A stretch of DNA of 64,000 bases from Bacteroidales bacterium (GCA_017548545.1 JAFYZW010000136.1:47516-111515), one strand, 5' to 3'; numbered from the stretch's first letter, positions 50,763 to 59,167 are shown. The notes: generated by a model from the sequence alone, not told the origin. Made by a program: numbers and translations.

Positions 50763-51470
50763 ATGATCAAAGAAAACCTATCCAGCATCCGCGCCACCCT
50801 ACCCCAAGGCGTGACACTGGTGGCCGTCAGCAAGTTCCACCCTGCCGAAGCCGTGCAGGAGGCCTATGACGCAGGACAGCGCATCTTTGGCGAGAGCCGC
50901 GAAAACGAGTTCAAAGCCAAGGCTGCCGCGCTGCCCCAGGATATCGAATGGCACTTCATCGGACACCTGCAGACCAATAAGGTGAAGTACATCGCCCCAC
51001 TGGTGAGCCTGATACAGTCAATCGACTCGGAGCGACTGCTCGACGAGGTGGAACGCCAGGCCGTACGATTCTGCAAGGAGCGCGAGGCAAGGTTCGGAAA
51101 TGCCTGCATCGATGTGCTGCTGCAACTCCATGTGGCCCGCGAGGAGACCAAGTCGGGCTTCTCTCCCGACGAACTCCTGCAGCTCCTCAACAGCGTGAAC
51201 ATCAAGGAACGCTGGCCCCATGTGCGTCTGCGCGGAGTGATGGGCATGGCGTCGTTTGTGGACGATGAGAACCTTTGGCGCACTGAATTCCGCACCATCA
51301 AGGCCTGCCAATGTGCCTTGCTCGATGGACCTTTGAAAGCCCAGGGCATCACGAAGGAGCAGTTCGACATCCTTTCGTTCGGCATGAGCGACGACTACAA
51401 GGTGGCCATCGAGGAAGGTTCGAACATGGTGCGCATCGGGACCTCGATCTTCGGACATCGAGAATATTGA
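50763..51470 (+). CDS. YggS-family PLP homeostasis protein
   Basis: 235 residues. The PLP-binding Lys sits in the N-terminal VTLVAVSKFHPAEAVQEAYDAGQ strand. Other family segments are IFGESRENEFKAKAAALPQDIEWHFIGHLQTNKVKYIAP and the C-terminal GMSDDYKVAIEEGSNMVRIGTSIFG. The protein has an alanine-racemase-like TIM barrel, no known catalytic reaction and a role in distribution of pyridoxal phosphate. The leader is the CTAGA array. Confidence 0.95.
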   Translation: MIKENLSSIRATLPQGVTLVAVSKFHPAEAVQEAYDAGQRIFGESRENEFKAKAAALPQDIEWHFIGHLQTNKVKYIAPLVSLIQSIDSERLLDEVERQAVRFCKEREARFGNACIDVLLQLHVAREETKSGFSPDELLQLLNSVNIKERWPHVRLRGVMGMASFVDDENLWRTEFRTIKACQCALLDGPLKAQGITKEQFDILSFGMSDDYKVAIEEGSNMVRIGTSIFGHREY

Positions 51471-51485
51471 TTCATTATTTATATT

Positions 51486-51902
51486 ATGACACTAAACGTA
51501 CCAAATCTTGAGGCTTTGCCTCAGGCTGCACACGACTTCGTGGCTGCCATGGACGACCGCACCGTATTTGCCTTCCATGGCGAGATGGGCGCAGGAAAGA
51601 CCACCTTCATCAAGGCGCTGTGCCTGGTGCTAGGTGTGGAGGACGAGGTGAACTCTCCCACTTTCGCCATCGTCAACGAATACCGTTCAGCCACCACTGC
51701 CGAGCTTATCTATCACTTCGATTGCTACCGACTGAAGAAAATCGAAGAGGCATTGGACCTTGGCTTCGAGGACTACATGGAGTCGTCGGCCCTTTGCTTC
51801 ATCGAATGGCCCGAGATCGTGGACGAACTCCTCCCCGGCGACACCGTGCATGTGAGTATCACCGTGGGTGAGGACGGGAGCCGCACAATCACCTGGGAAT
51901 AA
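51486..51902 (+). CDS. tsaE: tRNA threonylcarbamoyladenosine biosynthesis ATPase TsaE
   Basis: 138 residues. The Walker A motif is GEMGAGKTT, followed by [13 protein letters not shown] and [23 protein letters not shown], the standard TsaE blocks, and [13 protein letters not shown]. TsaE hydrolyses ATP in the TsaBDE complex that makes t6A in ANN-decoding tRNAs. It starts 15 bp after yggS. Confidence 0.96.
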   Translation: MTLNVPNLEALPQAAHDFVAAMDDRTVFAFHGEMGAGKTTFIKALCLVLGVEDEVNSPTFAIVNEYRSATTAELIYHFDCYRLKKIEEALDLGFEDYMESSALCFIEWPEIVDELLPGDTVHVSITVGEDGSRTITWE

Positions 51903-51929
51903 GGTTTTTGACAACATCCCAATTCTTCT

Positions 51930-52256
51930 ATGCTGATCTACAACACGACCTTCCACATCGATGGCGAGCAGCACGTCGCTGCGTTCCTGACCTATATGCG
52001 CGACGTCTATGTCCCTGCTGCCATTCGCAATGACTACCTTCGCAATCCGCGTTTCGTTAGACTGCTTACCGACGTGGGCGAAGGACTGTTCGGCTATGCC
52101 CTGATGTGCGAGGTCGAGGATGTGCAGACATTAAAGAAGTGGAAGCTCGAAACAGGGCACACCCTGGAATCGAACTTCCACCAGCGATTTGGCGAAAAGA
52201 TTTTGATGTTTTCGACCTCGATGAAAGACGTGACCGAGAAAGTAGTTGTAGGTTAA
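51930..52256 (+). CDS. DUF4286 domain-containing protein
   Basis: 108 residues, cytoplasmic. It matches the Bacteroidetes DUF4286 family (MLIYNTTFHIDGEQHVAAFLTYMRDVYVPAA, NPRFVRLLTDVGEGLFGYALMCEV, KILMFSTSMKDV). No function is known. It is the last gene of the engB unit and overlaps the convergent cyclophilin gene by 4 bp. Confidence 0.85.
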   Translation: MLIYNTTFHIDGEQHVAAFLTYMRDVYVPAAIRNDYLRNPRFVRLLTDVGEGLFGYALMCEVEDVQTLKKWKLETGHTLESNFHQRFGEKILMFSTSMKDVTEKVVVG

Positions 52257-52966
52257 GGTCTTTCCTTCGAAACCCAAGCTTTCTTGATACGAATATCCTT
52301 CAACGGGCGGTCCAGACTATCGGTCTTGGCCGCCTGTATCTGTCCTACCACATCGAGACCCTTGATGACCTCGCCAAACACCGTATATTCGTTGTCGAGA
52401 TGCGGCGTGCCACCCTCTATCTCGTAAGCATCGATCACTTCCTGCGGGAAGGTGAAATGACGAGTTGAATCCTCACGCTCCAACACCTTCTCCTGCTCGG
52501 CCTGCATCTCGCGTGGGCCGAAGTATTTGCCCCAGACGATGTAGAACTCGTAGGGCGAACTCTTGCGTTCAAGGTTGATGTGGTCGCCTTGTCGGGCTGC
52601 AGCCAATGCGCCGCGACGATGGAACAACTGCGGGAAACGTATCTCGGCAGGGAGTCGATAGGGGTCGTCGCCACGTGCATTCTTGAACTCCTGGGCCGAC
52701 ACGTCGCGGCTCGTCGAGTCGCCGCATTGGATCATGAACGAGGCAATGATGCGATGGAAGAGCAAGCCGTCGTAGTAGCCGCGACGTACCTGTGCAAGGA
52801 AATTGTCGCGATGGATAGGCGTCTCGTTATAGAGCACCATCACGATCTTGCCCTGCGTGGTCTGCATGGTCACTTCGGCACGGTCTTCGTGGGCCTCATT
52901 CCTCTTTTCTGCCATGCTTGCCTGTATCGTTGCAAACAAGGCAAGCAATAGGATCATCTTCTTCAT
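52253..52966 (-). CDS. Cyclophilin-type peptidylprolyl isomerase, exported
   Basis: 237 residues with a signal peptide (KMILLLALFATIQASMA). The cyclophilin fold is recognisable: TMQTTQGKIVMVLYNETPIHRDNFLAQVRRGYYDGLLFHRII, FMIQCGD in place of the usual FMVQGGDP, and YTVFGEVIKGLDVVGQIQA. The Phe-His-Arg of the active site is present. It would assist folding of periplasmic or outer-membrane proteins. It has its own exact promoter and overlaps DUF4286 convergently. Confidence 0.93.
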   Translation of the reverse strand: MKKMILLLALFATIQASMAEKRNEAHEDRAEVTMQTTQGKIVMVLYNETPIHRDNFLAQVRRGYYDGLLFHRIIASFMIQCGDSTSRDVSAQEFKNARGDDPYRLPAEIRFPQLFHRRGALAAARQGDHINLERKSSPYEFYIVWGKYFGPREMQAEQEKVLEREDSTRHFTFPQEVIDAYEIEGGTPHLDNEYTVFGEVIKGLDVVGQIQAAKTDSLDRPLKDIRIKKAWVSKERP

Positions 52967-53003
52967 TTCTGACTTCTTATTCGTTCGCTTCGAAAAAACG
53001 CCG

Positions 53004-53035
53004 CAAAGTTAACGAATATTATCTATTTTTCCAAA
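53004..53035 (-). promoter_or_regulatory. Promoter of the cyclophilin gene
   Basis: Minus strand: TTTG (53035-53032), 20-nt spacer, TAACTTTG (53011-53004). Confidence 0.82.
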
Positions 53036-53134
53036 TTTTTGTGAATTTTAGTGCACACGATATGGCCGAATGTGCATTTTTGAGCGAACACAATGCCCAA
53101 TACATGCCGTTTTGTGCAAAATTTGCCGTTTTTT

Positions 53135-53166
53135 GTTGGTCAGTTTCTGCAAAAGCTATACCTTTG
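53135..53166 (+). promoter_or_regulatory. Promoter of the OmpP1/FadL-like gene
   Basis: GTTG (53135-53138), 20-nt spacer, TACCTTTG (53159-53166). The 275-bp gap between the cyclophilin gene and 53242 holds the two divergent promoters and no gene that I can see. Confidence 0.7.
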
Positions 53167-53241
53167 CAGCGGTTTTCAGGTTATTTCGGTTCACAAAACC
53201 CATAACCCGAAACTCAAAAACCCAAAACTACTATATTAAAT

Positions 53242-54687
53242 ATGAAAAAGAAATTTATTTCGGCGTTGATCGCCTTGATTCCAAGCATCGCGCTTTTTGC
53301 AGGTGGTTTGACCACCAACACCAATCAGAATGCAGCCTACCTCCGTATGATGAGCCAAGAGGCCATCATCGACATCACTGGTCTTTACATGAATCCCGCA
53401 GGTGTTGCATTCCTCACCCCCGGTTACCATTTCAGCTTCAATATCCAGAACGCCAAGCAGGACCGCGATATCGAGACTACTTTCCCGCTGATGCAGTACA
53501 ATCGCTTTTACTCCAATCCGACGCGCCAGTTCCACGGCGAGGCAAATGCCCCCGTCATCCCCAGCTTCCAGACCTCCTATAACTGGGAAAAGTGGAGCAT
53601 CAATGCCAACTTCGCCATCGGTGGTGGCGGCGGCAAAGCTGAGTTCGACTCAGGTCTGGGCACCTTTGAGAGCATGTATGCCGCCAAGATCTACAGTGAA
53701 GTGCTCACCAGCCTCACTACTAATATCGCCCAAGCCCTTATCGCCCAAGGTCTGGATCAGGCCACAGCATTAAGCCGTGCACAGACGATGGCTCAGAGCG
53801 CATATCAGGGCTACAGCCTCAACTCCTACCTCAAGGGTCGTCAGTACCACTTCTGTCTCACCTTGGGAACCACCTACAAGGCCATGGACAATCTCTCCCT
53901 CTATCTCGGAGCACGTGCCATCTATGCCACCAACAACTACAATGGTTGGGTAGAGGACATCCACGCCGTCTATGTCAACCCCATGACTCAGCAACCCGTT
54001 GACCAGGTGGTGAACAGCGAGCTTTCTCTCAATGCCGACCAGACAGGTTGGGGCTTCACTCCCGTCCTCGGCGTCGATTGGCGCATCAACGAGCATTGGA
54101 ACGTGGCTGCCAAGTACGAGTTCAAGACCCGTCTGCGTGTCGAGAACAAGTCAGAGATGAACGAGTTCACCAAGGAGATGGCTGCCACCAATGCTACCCT
54201 CGGCCAGTTCAAGGATGGCTCGACGATACCTACCGATGTGCCTTCGCTCCTCACCGCAGGTGTTGAATATCGTCCCATCGATGCCATTCGTCTGCGTGCT
54301 GGCTATCACTGGTATGGCGACAAGCAGGCCACCGTCTATGGCAACAAGCAGGACCTCATTGACGACGACACCTGGGAGTTCACTGCAGGTGCAGAGTGGG
54401 AAATCAACAAGTGGCTCACCATCAGTGGTGGTTACGTTCGTACACAGTACGGCCTGAGCGATGCCTACATGAACGACCTTTCGTTCGTCACCAGCTCCAA
54501 CAACATGGGCCTCGGTGCTCGCGTCCGCCTCACTAGCAACCTCAACCTCGACCTCGGCTACATGAAGACCTTCTACGAGGATCGCACCGTTGAGACCCAG
54601 AACTACCTCTCCCCCGGCTTGACCAAGACCGACACCTATAGCCGCACCAACCGCGTGCTCGGCATCGGCATTAACTTCGAGTTCTAA
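53242..54687 (+). CDS. OmpP1/FadL-family outer-membrane transporter
   Basis: 481 residues with a signal peptide (KKFISALIALIPSIALFAGG). The N-terminal plug/hatch region (TNTNQNAAYLRMMSQEAIIDITGLYMNPAGVAFL) is the FadL NPA-type signature, followed by a 14-strand barrel with strands such as WGFTPVLGVDWRINEHWNVAAKYEFKTRL and an aromatic C-terminal strand ending NRVLGIGINFEF. The family transports hydrophobic compounds, including long-chain fatty acids and aromatic hydrocarbons. It is monocistronic with its own promoter and terminator. Confidence 0.92.
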   Translation: MKKKFISALIALIPSIALFAGGLTTNTNQNAAYLRMMSQEAIIDITGLYMNPAGVAFLTPGYHFSFNIQNAKQDRDIETTFPLMQYNRFYSNPTRQFHGEANAPVIPSFQTSYNWEKWSINANFAIGGGGGKAEFDSGLGTFESMYAAKIYSEVLTSLTTNIAQALIAQGLDQATALSRAQTMAQSAYQGYSLNSYLKGRQYHFCLTLGTTYKAMDNLSLYLGARAIYATNNYNGWVEDIHAVYVNPMTQQPVDQVVNSELSLNADQTGWGFTPVLGVDWRINEHWNVAAKYEFKTRLRVENKSEMNEFTKEMAATNATLGQFKDGSTIPTDVPSLLTAGVEYRPIDAIRLRAGYHWYGDKQATVYGNKQDLIDDDTWEFTAGAEWEINKWLTISGGYVRTQYGLSDAYMNDLSFVTSSNNMGLGARVRLTSNLNLDLGYMKTFYEDRTVETQNYLSPGLTKTDTYSRTNRVLGIGINFEF

Positions 54688-54727
54688 TCATTCGTCCCAA
54701 ACTACTATAAGAACATACATTCACAGC

Positions 54728-54760
54728 AATGCCTTCCCCGTATGGAGAAGGCATTGTTAA
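54728..54760 (+). terminator. Terminator of the OmpP1/FadL-like gene
   Basis: AATGCCTTC (54728-54736) pairs with GAAGGCATT (54747-54755), followed by GTTAATTATT. Confidence 0.7.
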
Positions 54761-54770
54761 TTATTAGGGT

Positions 54771-55199
54771 TCACCCCCTTTTATTCGCCAAAAGTCTGAC
54801 ATAGCCTAAGCAGAGCACCCAAGCAATCACCACGCCCACGATATCGGCCACCCAATCAATCCAGTCACCTGAACGAAGACCATTGGTGCAATACTTTTGG
54901 CCCAATTCCACCAGGCCACCTAAGATCGAGGGGAGATAAAGAGCCCCGATGCGAAGTCGGCGCGGACGAAGCTCACCCACACGCAAGCCATGAGGAATGG
55001 GCGAGAAACGAAGCCCATGCAGACGCAAATGGTCGAGCCAGATGGCTCCCGCCTGTCCGAAATACATCACGATGTGTGTCCACTTGTCGATGAACGCCAC
55101 ATCACTCAGCGGTGTCTCAGGCACCGGCATGAAAGATAGTATCATCACAATGGCGAAGATGAACCACGTGAAGGGATAATGCTTCAAGTAATGGGACAT
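54771..55199 (-). CDS. VanZ-like membrane protein
   Basis: 142 residues from the ATG at 55199. Helices follow the VanZ pattern (YPFTWFIFAIVMILSFMPV, DKWTHIVMYFGQAGAIWLDHL, SILGGLVELGQKY, WIDWVADIVGVVIAWVLCLGYV) with the conserved DKxxH and GGxxELxQ motifs. VanZ proteins are of uncertain function, first linked to teicoplanin resistance. The upstream frame is open through a nonamer array (LEPLEPL), but the ATG after it is the likely start. It is downstream of the esterase gene on the same strand. Confidence 0.88.
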   Translation of the reverse strand: MSHYLKHYPFTWFIFAIVMILSFMPVPETPLSDVAFIDKWTHIVMYFGQAGAIWLDHLRLHGLRFSPIPHGLRVGELRPRRLRIGALYLPSILGGLVELGQKYCTNGLRSGDWIDWVADIVGVVIAWVLCLGYVRLLANKRG

Positions 55200-55207
55200 A
55201 GAGTAGA

Positions 55208-55307
55208 GTTTGAGAGGTTCAAGGGGTTCAAGGGATTTGAAGGGTTCAAGAAGTTCGAGGGGGTTATGGGCATACAACCTTTCAAACTATTCGAACTACT
55301 CAAACCA
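55208..55307. repeat. Opposed pair of nonamer arrays between the esterase and VanZ genes
   Basis: Six units on the plus strand as GTTTGAGAG/GTTCAAGGG/ATTTGAAGG (55208-55265), then, after 13 bp, three units in the opposite sense (CAAACTATT, CGAACTACT, CAAACCACT; 55279-55307). The two sets are complementary enough to fold as a hairpin in the message. Confidence 0.85.
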
Positions 55308-56237
55308 CTAATTTATCGTAATCTGCTTATCCTTATTCTCAAAAGGACTGGGATGCTTCTGGGAGAGTTGTCCGATGAAGCCATATCTGCGCCTCACAGG
55401 ACGCCACTTATCTGTGGTTGAATGCAGGAAGAGCCAATCATAGACGCTCTTGAAATAGAAATAATGGGACAACATGCTGTGATTCTGTCCTGGCAACAGT
55501 CGATAAATGAGGCGTGTGGTATCACCCACAGCCCTCATCTGATCGACGATGCGTTGCGAAGCTTCCCACGGCACCGAATGGTCGTTGGTGCCATGAAGGA
55601 TACAGAGGGGTACCTTCAGCAGGTTCTTGTGATTGGTCTTGGGTGTATCGCCACCACACAATGCCAAGGCTGCTGCGACACGATTGGGCGAATCGGCCAC
55701 ATAGTCGATCGTGCCAAAGCCTCCCATGCTCATACCGAGCACGTAGATGCGTGTCGAATCGATGGCATAACGTTCCAAAGCCCAATCCACCAACCTGTTG
55801 ATTCTATCGGGTTGCCATCCTCCTGTCGGATGCTGGGGAGCAAGAACGTAGGCATCGAGATTCAGTCCTTTCGAAAGAGCATCGAGTGTGCCATAGCGGC
55901 GCACTTGCGACAAGTTGGTGCCACGAAGGCTTGCACCATGCAGAAATATCACCAATGGTTTGCGCACCATGGCTTCCAAAAGGTCGCCCTCCTCACCTCT
56001 GATGCTATCGATAACGATGGGAGGCACCACCGCACTATCGGGTGGAGCTATCACGGGAGGAACGTAGAACCAAAAGTTATAGGCATCTTTCACCGTGCCG
56101 CGATGCGCTATCATACGCTGTGCCGACAATGATCCAAACATCATCGATGTCACAAAAACGAATAGGGTCAGGCTACGCTTTCTCTCGGACGTGACCAAAG
56201 GGAACAACCAGCCTGACCATTCCAATATTTTATTCAT
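55308..56237 (-). CDS. Alpha/beta-hydrolase, esterase/prolyl-oligopeptidase-like, exported
   Basis: 309 residues with an N-terminal hydrophobic segment (SLTLFVFVTSMMFGSLSAQ), so exported or membrane-anchored. The alpha/beta-hydrolase triad is visible as the nucleophile Ser in GMSMGG, Asp in LHGTNDHSVP and His in GQNHSML, with an oxyanion segment FLHGASLRG. The size and motif spacing suit a feruloyl/acetyl-xylan-type esterase or a dienelactone-hydrolase-like enzyme; substrate unknown. It has an exact promoter divergent from that of the polysaccharide deacetylase. Confidence 0.87.
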   Translation of the reverse strand: MNKILEWSGWLFPLVTSERKRSLTLFVFVTSMMFGSLSAQRMIAHRGTVKDAYNFWFYVPPVIAPPDSAVVPPIVIDSIRGEEGDLLEAMVRKPLVIFLHGASLRGTNLSQVRRYGTLDALSKGLNLDAYVLAPQHPTGGWQPDRINRLVDWALERYAIDSTRIYVLGMSMGGFGTIDYVADSPNRVAAALALCGGDTPKTNHKNLLKVPLCILHGTNDHSVPWEASQRIVDQMRAVGDTTRLIYRLLPGQNHSMLSHYFYFKSVYDWLFLHSTTDKWRPVRRRYGFIGQLSQKHPSPFENKDKQITIN

Positions 56238-56267
56238 TTAACTGGTTTATTTTCAAATTTAGCGGCG

Positions 56268-56299
56268 CAAATTTAGCGAAAAAATCCGATATAACCAAA
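56268..56299 (-). promoter_or_regulatory. Promoter of the esterase gene
   Basis: Minus strand: TTTG (56299-56296), 20-nt spacer, TAAATTTG (56275-56268). Confidence 0.78.
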
Positions 56300-56314
56300 T
56301 TATTTCCAAGAAAA

Positions 56315-56346
56315 TTTGGATAATTGGCTGATAATGGCTATCTTTG
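56315..56346 (+). promoter_or_regulatory. Promoter of the polysaccharide deacetylase gene
   Basis: TTTG (56315-56318), 20-nt spacer, TATCTTTG (56339-56346), 32 bp before the chosen ATG. Confidence 0.87.
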
Positions 56347-56378
56347 CGCACACAATAATCAATGGACTTGACAGAATC

Positions 56379-57176
56379 ATGAGCAAAAAGATAATGCTGA
56401 GTTTCGACACCGAGGAGTATGATGTACCCCGCGAACATGGTGTAGAAATCACGATGAACGAATCGATGAAGGTGTCGGGATACGGCACAACAAGGATACT
56501 CGACTGCCTGAAGGAATGTGGAGTAAAGGCTACTTTCTTCTGCACCACGAACTTCGCCACCAATGCACCCGACATCATCCGACGTATCATCGACGAAGGT
56601 CATGAGGTGGCCTCGCATGGCTGCGATCACTTCCAGCCGAAGCCCGAGCACGTCATCCTTTCGAAGCAAATGCTCGAGGCCGATTTCGGCATACGGGTCA
56701 AAGGCTATCGTCAGCCCCGTATGTTTCCTGTCGATCTGCAGGAACTGAAGCGCCAGGGCTACGTCTATAATGCTTCACTCAATCCGGCCTTCATCCCGGG
56801 ACGCTACATGCACCTCAACACCCCACGAACCTGCTTCATGGAGGAAGGGTTGCTGCAGATTCCCGCCTCGGTATCACCCTGGCTGCGCATCCCGATGTTC
56901 TGGCTTGCCCTCCACAACTTCCCGCTGTGGCTCTACAAGAAACTACTCCATCGCATCGTCGGACACGACGGCTACTTCAACACTTACTTCCATCCCTGGG
57001 AGTTCTATCCACTAGGCGAACATCCCGAATACAAAATGCCCTACATCATTCGTCACAATGCAGGGCAAGGTATGTACGAACGCCTCAAGTCAGTCATCCT
57101 CGACTGCAAATCTCGAGGCTACGAGTTTATCACTTATTGCGAATTTGCCAAAGAAAAGATCCGGCAGCAGAGTTAG
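56379..57176 (+). CDS. Polysaccharide deacetylase family protein
   Basis: 265 residues from the ATG at 56379; an earlier in-frame ATG lies upstream of the promoter and is rejected. The NodB-type core is present: the metal and base residues in LSFDTEEYD, the zinc His pair in VASHGCDHFQ, and RQPRMFP. The later YFHPWEF carries the second catalytic His. Members remove N- or O-acetyl groups from peptidoglycan or capsular sugars; the closest type is the one seen in polysaccharide biosynthesis (DUF3473-like tail). There is no signal peptide, so action on a cytoplasmic or lipid-linked precursor is likely. The end overlaps the anti-sigma-like gene by 4 bp. Confidence 0.88.
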   Translation: MSKKIMLSFDTEEYDVPREHGVEITMNESMKVSGYGTTRILDCLKECGVKATFFCTTNFATNAPDIIRRIIDEGHEVASHGCDHFQPKPEHVILSKQMLEADFGIRVKGYRQPRMFPVDLQELKRQGYVYNASLNPAFIPGRYMHLNTPRTCFMEEGLLQIPASVSPWLRIPMFWLALHNFPLWLYKKLLHRIVGHDGYFNTYFHPWEFYPLGEHPEYKMPYIIRHNAGQGMYERLKSVILDCKSRGYEFITYCEFAKEKIRQQS

Positions 57177-57946
57177 AGATTGTCCTCCGAAAGGGAATCG
57201 TTTTGCGACGTCAAAAACGTATTGTCATTTATCTGCAGGAGGTCATCGAGGATTTGCATCTCGGCTTCCTTATCTCCTATCTTATTGTATCCTTGTGCCA
57301 ACGTGAGGGCGATGTCGCTGAAGAATGATTCGTAGAGCGTGTCGCCCGCTTTTTTTGCCCCGTTGTAGATGGCCTGCAACCTTTGGGTAGTTGCTTCAAG
57401 ATCAAGTCCCATTTCCACCTTGCCTCGAAGCAGGGCAAGTTCCTCCAACTTGTTATGCTGACCACGAACTACTTCCTTGGGCAGTTGCTTAACCTGCATC
57501 GGAGCTGCAGCAGGCTTGGGGGCAAATAGTCCGGATGCGAAATTGTTGATCCGGCCCGACTCCGTATTCCATACGTATCGTCCCACGAGGACCACACAGC
57601 AGAGAATGGCAGCTGCTGCCACCCATGGCATGATGCGGCGCACGAAGGGTTTCTTCTCCTTCATCATTTCCTTGGCCTTACCTTGTGCAATCTTTTCGAT
57701 CGTCTTCCTGTCCACCATCTGCATAGCATCCACTATGCGCTGTTGGCGTTCCTCTCCCACTATGTGCATCTGCTTGATAAGACGAGCCATAGTAATAGCG
57801 CGTTCACGCAACTTGGGATCCTCCTTCATTTCTGCACGAAAAGCATCAGCATCGGCCTCAGACATCTGACCACGCAGGAACAGGGCGATGCGCTCGTCCA
57901 TCTCGGCGTGTGGGCTGGTCTCATTCATTATGCCATTATTCTTCAT
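57173..57946 (-). CDS. Anti-sigma-factor-like membrane protein
   Basis: 257 residues. The N-terminal 90 residues (DERIALFLRGQMSEADADAFRAEMKEDPKLRERAI) have the look of an anti-sigma or zf-HC2-like cytoplasmic domain without the Cys ligands. One membrane helix follows (IMPWVAAAAILCCVVLVGRYVW). The periplasmic part is helical and TPR-like (LALLRGKVEMGLDLEATTQRLQAIYNGAKKAGDTLYESFFSDIALTLAQGYNKIGD). It lies 12 bp after the sigma-factor gene and would hold that sigma factor at the membrane until a signal arrives; this is inferred from arrangement. It overlaps the convergent deacetylase. Confidence 0.75.
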   Translation of the reverse strand: MKNNGIMNETSPHAEMDERIALFLRGQMSEADADAFRAEMKEDPKLRERAITMARLIKQMHIVGEERQQRIVDAMQMVDRKTIEKIAQGKAKEMMKEKKPFVRRIMPWVAAAAILCCVVLVGRYVWNTESGRINNFASGLFAPKPAAAPMQVKQLPKEVVRGQHNKLEELALLRGKVEMGLDLEATTQRLQAIYNGAKKAGDTLYESFFSDIALTLAQGYNKIGDKEAEMQILDDLLQINDNTFLTSQNDSLSEDNL

Positions 57947-57958
57947 TTTCGTGTAGAA

Positions 57959-58531
57959 TTAATCATTGAACATTTCATTATATATCTGTTTCATCGCTGC
58001 CTCGAACTTCGTCATGCAGCGGCTCTTCATTACCTTTACGCTACTGGCAGTCTTGTAACCATAAAGGTCGGCAAGCTCCTGCATCGAGTATCTGTCGAAG
58101 TAAAAGCCCCAAAGCAGCTTGTTGCAGGGTTCAGGAAGGTTGCGCACCACTTCGCGTACAGCAGCCTCCTTGCGCTCCACCATTCTGGCATCCTCCTGGG
58201 AAAGCACCTCGTTGAGGAAGTCCTCGTTAAATTCGCTCACGTCACGTACGTCCTCATTGTCGAGTATCTTCTGCATCTGCCTAAATTGCTCCTTGAGCTT
58301 GTTCTGCACGATTCCATGGAAATATGCAGCCAGCGAGCGGGGCATCTCGGCAAGGTATCCCGAATGAAGCTGTTCGTACAGGGTGAGAAATGCATCCTGG
58401 AAAAGGTCCTCAGCATCATTGCGGTTCAAGCCCTTCGACATGAGCCAGCTAAGGGTATTGTCGCGCTGTTCACCCACGAAGTCATTCAGAACGGCGATGG
58501 TTGCGTTAGGTAATATAATGTTCTTTGCCAT
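57959..58531 (-). CDS. Sigma-70 family RNA polymerase sigma factor
   Basis: 190 residues. Sigma region 2 is represented by DAEDLFQDAFLTLYEQLHSGYL, and region 4 by LPEPCNKLLWGFYFDRYSMQELADLYGYKTASSVKVMKSRCMTKFE with a helix-turn-helix. The spacing and size match ECF-type sigma factors of Bacteroidetes. It is transcribed with the downstream membrane anti-sigma-like gene from an almost perfect sigma-ABfr promoter, not from an autoregulated ECF-type one. The regulon is unknown. Confidence 0.9.
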   Translation of the reverse strand: MAKNIILPNATIAVLNDFVGEQRDNTLSWLMSKGLNRNDAEDLFQDAFLTLYEQLHSGYLAEMPRSLAAYFHGIVQNKLKEQFRQMQKILDNEDVRDVSEFNEDFLNEVLSQEDARMVERKEAAVREVVRNLPEPCNKLLWGFYFDRYSMQELADLYGYKTASSVKVMKSRCMTKFEAAMKQIYNEMFND

Positions 58532-58550
58532 AAACTTGATTTTTCGGGCG

Positions 58551-58582
58551 CAAAGATACAGTTTTTTCCCAAACTATGCAAG
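58551..58582 (-). promoter_or_regulatory. Promoter of the sigma/anti-sigma operon
   Basis: Minus strand: CTTG (58582-58579), 20-nt spacer, TATCTTTG (58558-58551). Confidence 0.75.
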
Positions 58583-59086
58583 GATAATCGCCATTTTTGA
58601 TACCCGTTCATCACTATGTGTATGTTTTGGACGAAAAGTTAACTGTCTTCACACAAAAAACTCACAAAAAGAATACAACTCAAGTTTCGCATTTCTCAAT
58701 TTACTTCGCCTATCGAAAACGGGTCCCATGAAACAACCGTCCCTTAGAATCCTTTAAAATCCCTTAGAATCCCTTAGAATCATCGACTTTCGTAAATGCG
58801 AAAGTCTAGTAATACAAAAAAAGAAGGCCCAGCACTCACTGCCAAGCCCTCTCCTACTGGTCTGAATTACTATAAATAACGTCTTGTCTTGATCTATAAA
58901 ACTATTTCGTTTCCATCTTTATGTGACAAAAGAAACCGAAAGGTTAACAGAAAAAACATTTTTTTTTGAATTATCATTTATATCATATTATCATGCCTCA
59001 TTTTGCTCACAAATTCCTCCGACTTTTGGCTGTGTGCAATCGGTTGGATGTAATAAATACATCAAATTATAGTTTTTTTTCAAAAA
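58583..59086. other. AT-rich intergenic region, no gene seen
   Basis: About 500 bp between the sigma promoter and the promoter of the restriction-modification genes. It contains the 10-bp repeat at 58738-58784, a weak wobble-rich hairpin near 58819-58848 followed by T-rich sequence on the minus strand, and long T-rich runs. I see no ORF with family resemblance. The drop in GC begins here and continues through the restriction-modification genes, which suggests the edge of an acquired segment. Confidence 0.6.
58738..58784. repeat. 10-bp tandem repeat
   Basis: Four degenerate units of ATCCCTTAGA (the second reads CCTTTAAAAT). The period is 10 bp, unlike the 9-bp arrays elsewhere. Confidence 0.85.
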
Positions 59087-59120
59087 ATTGACCATTCAAT
59101 GTAAAAAATGTGTATCTTTG
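59087..59120 (+). promoter_or_regulatory. Promoter of the restriction-modification operon
   Basis: TATCTTTG at 59113-59120 with ATTG at 59087-59090 (22-nt spacer, slightly long). Start codon 47 bp downstream. Confidence 0.65.
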
Positions 59121-59167
59121 CAAGTCAAGATACGATAATCCATAAATACAAAACGACTATTCAGACG

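Noticed and set aside
58819..58848. Hairpin followed by T-run on the minus strand as a terminator
   Set aside because: The stem depends on several G-T pairs and no minus-strand gene lies upstream of it, so I did not list it as a feature.
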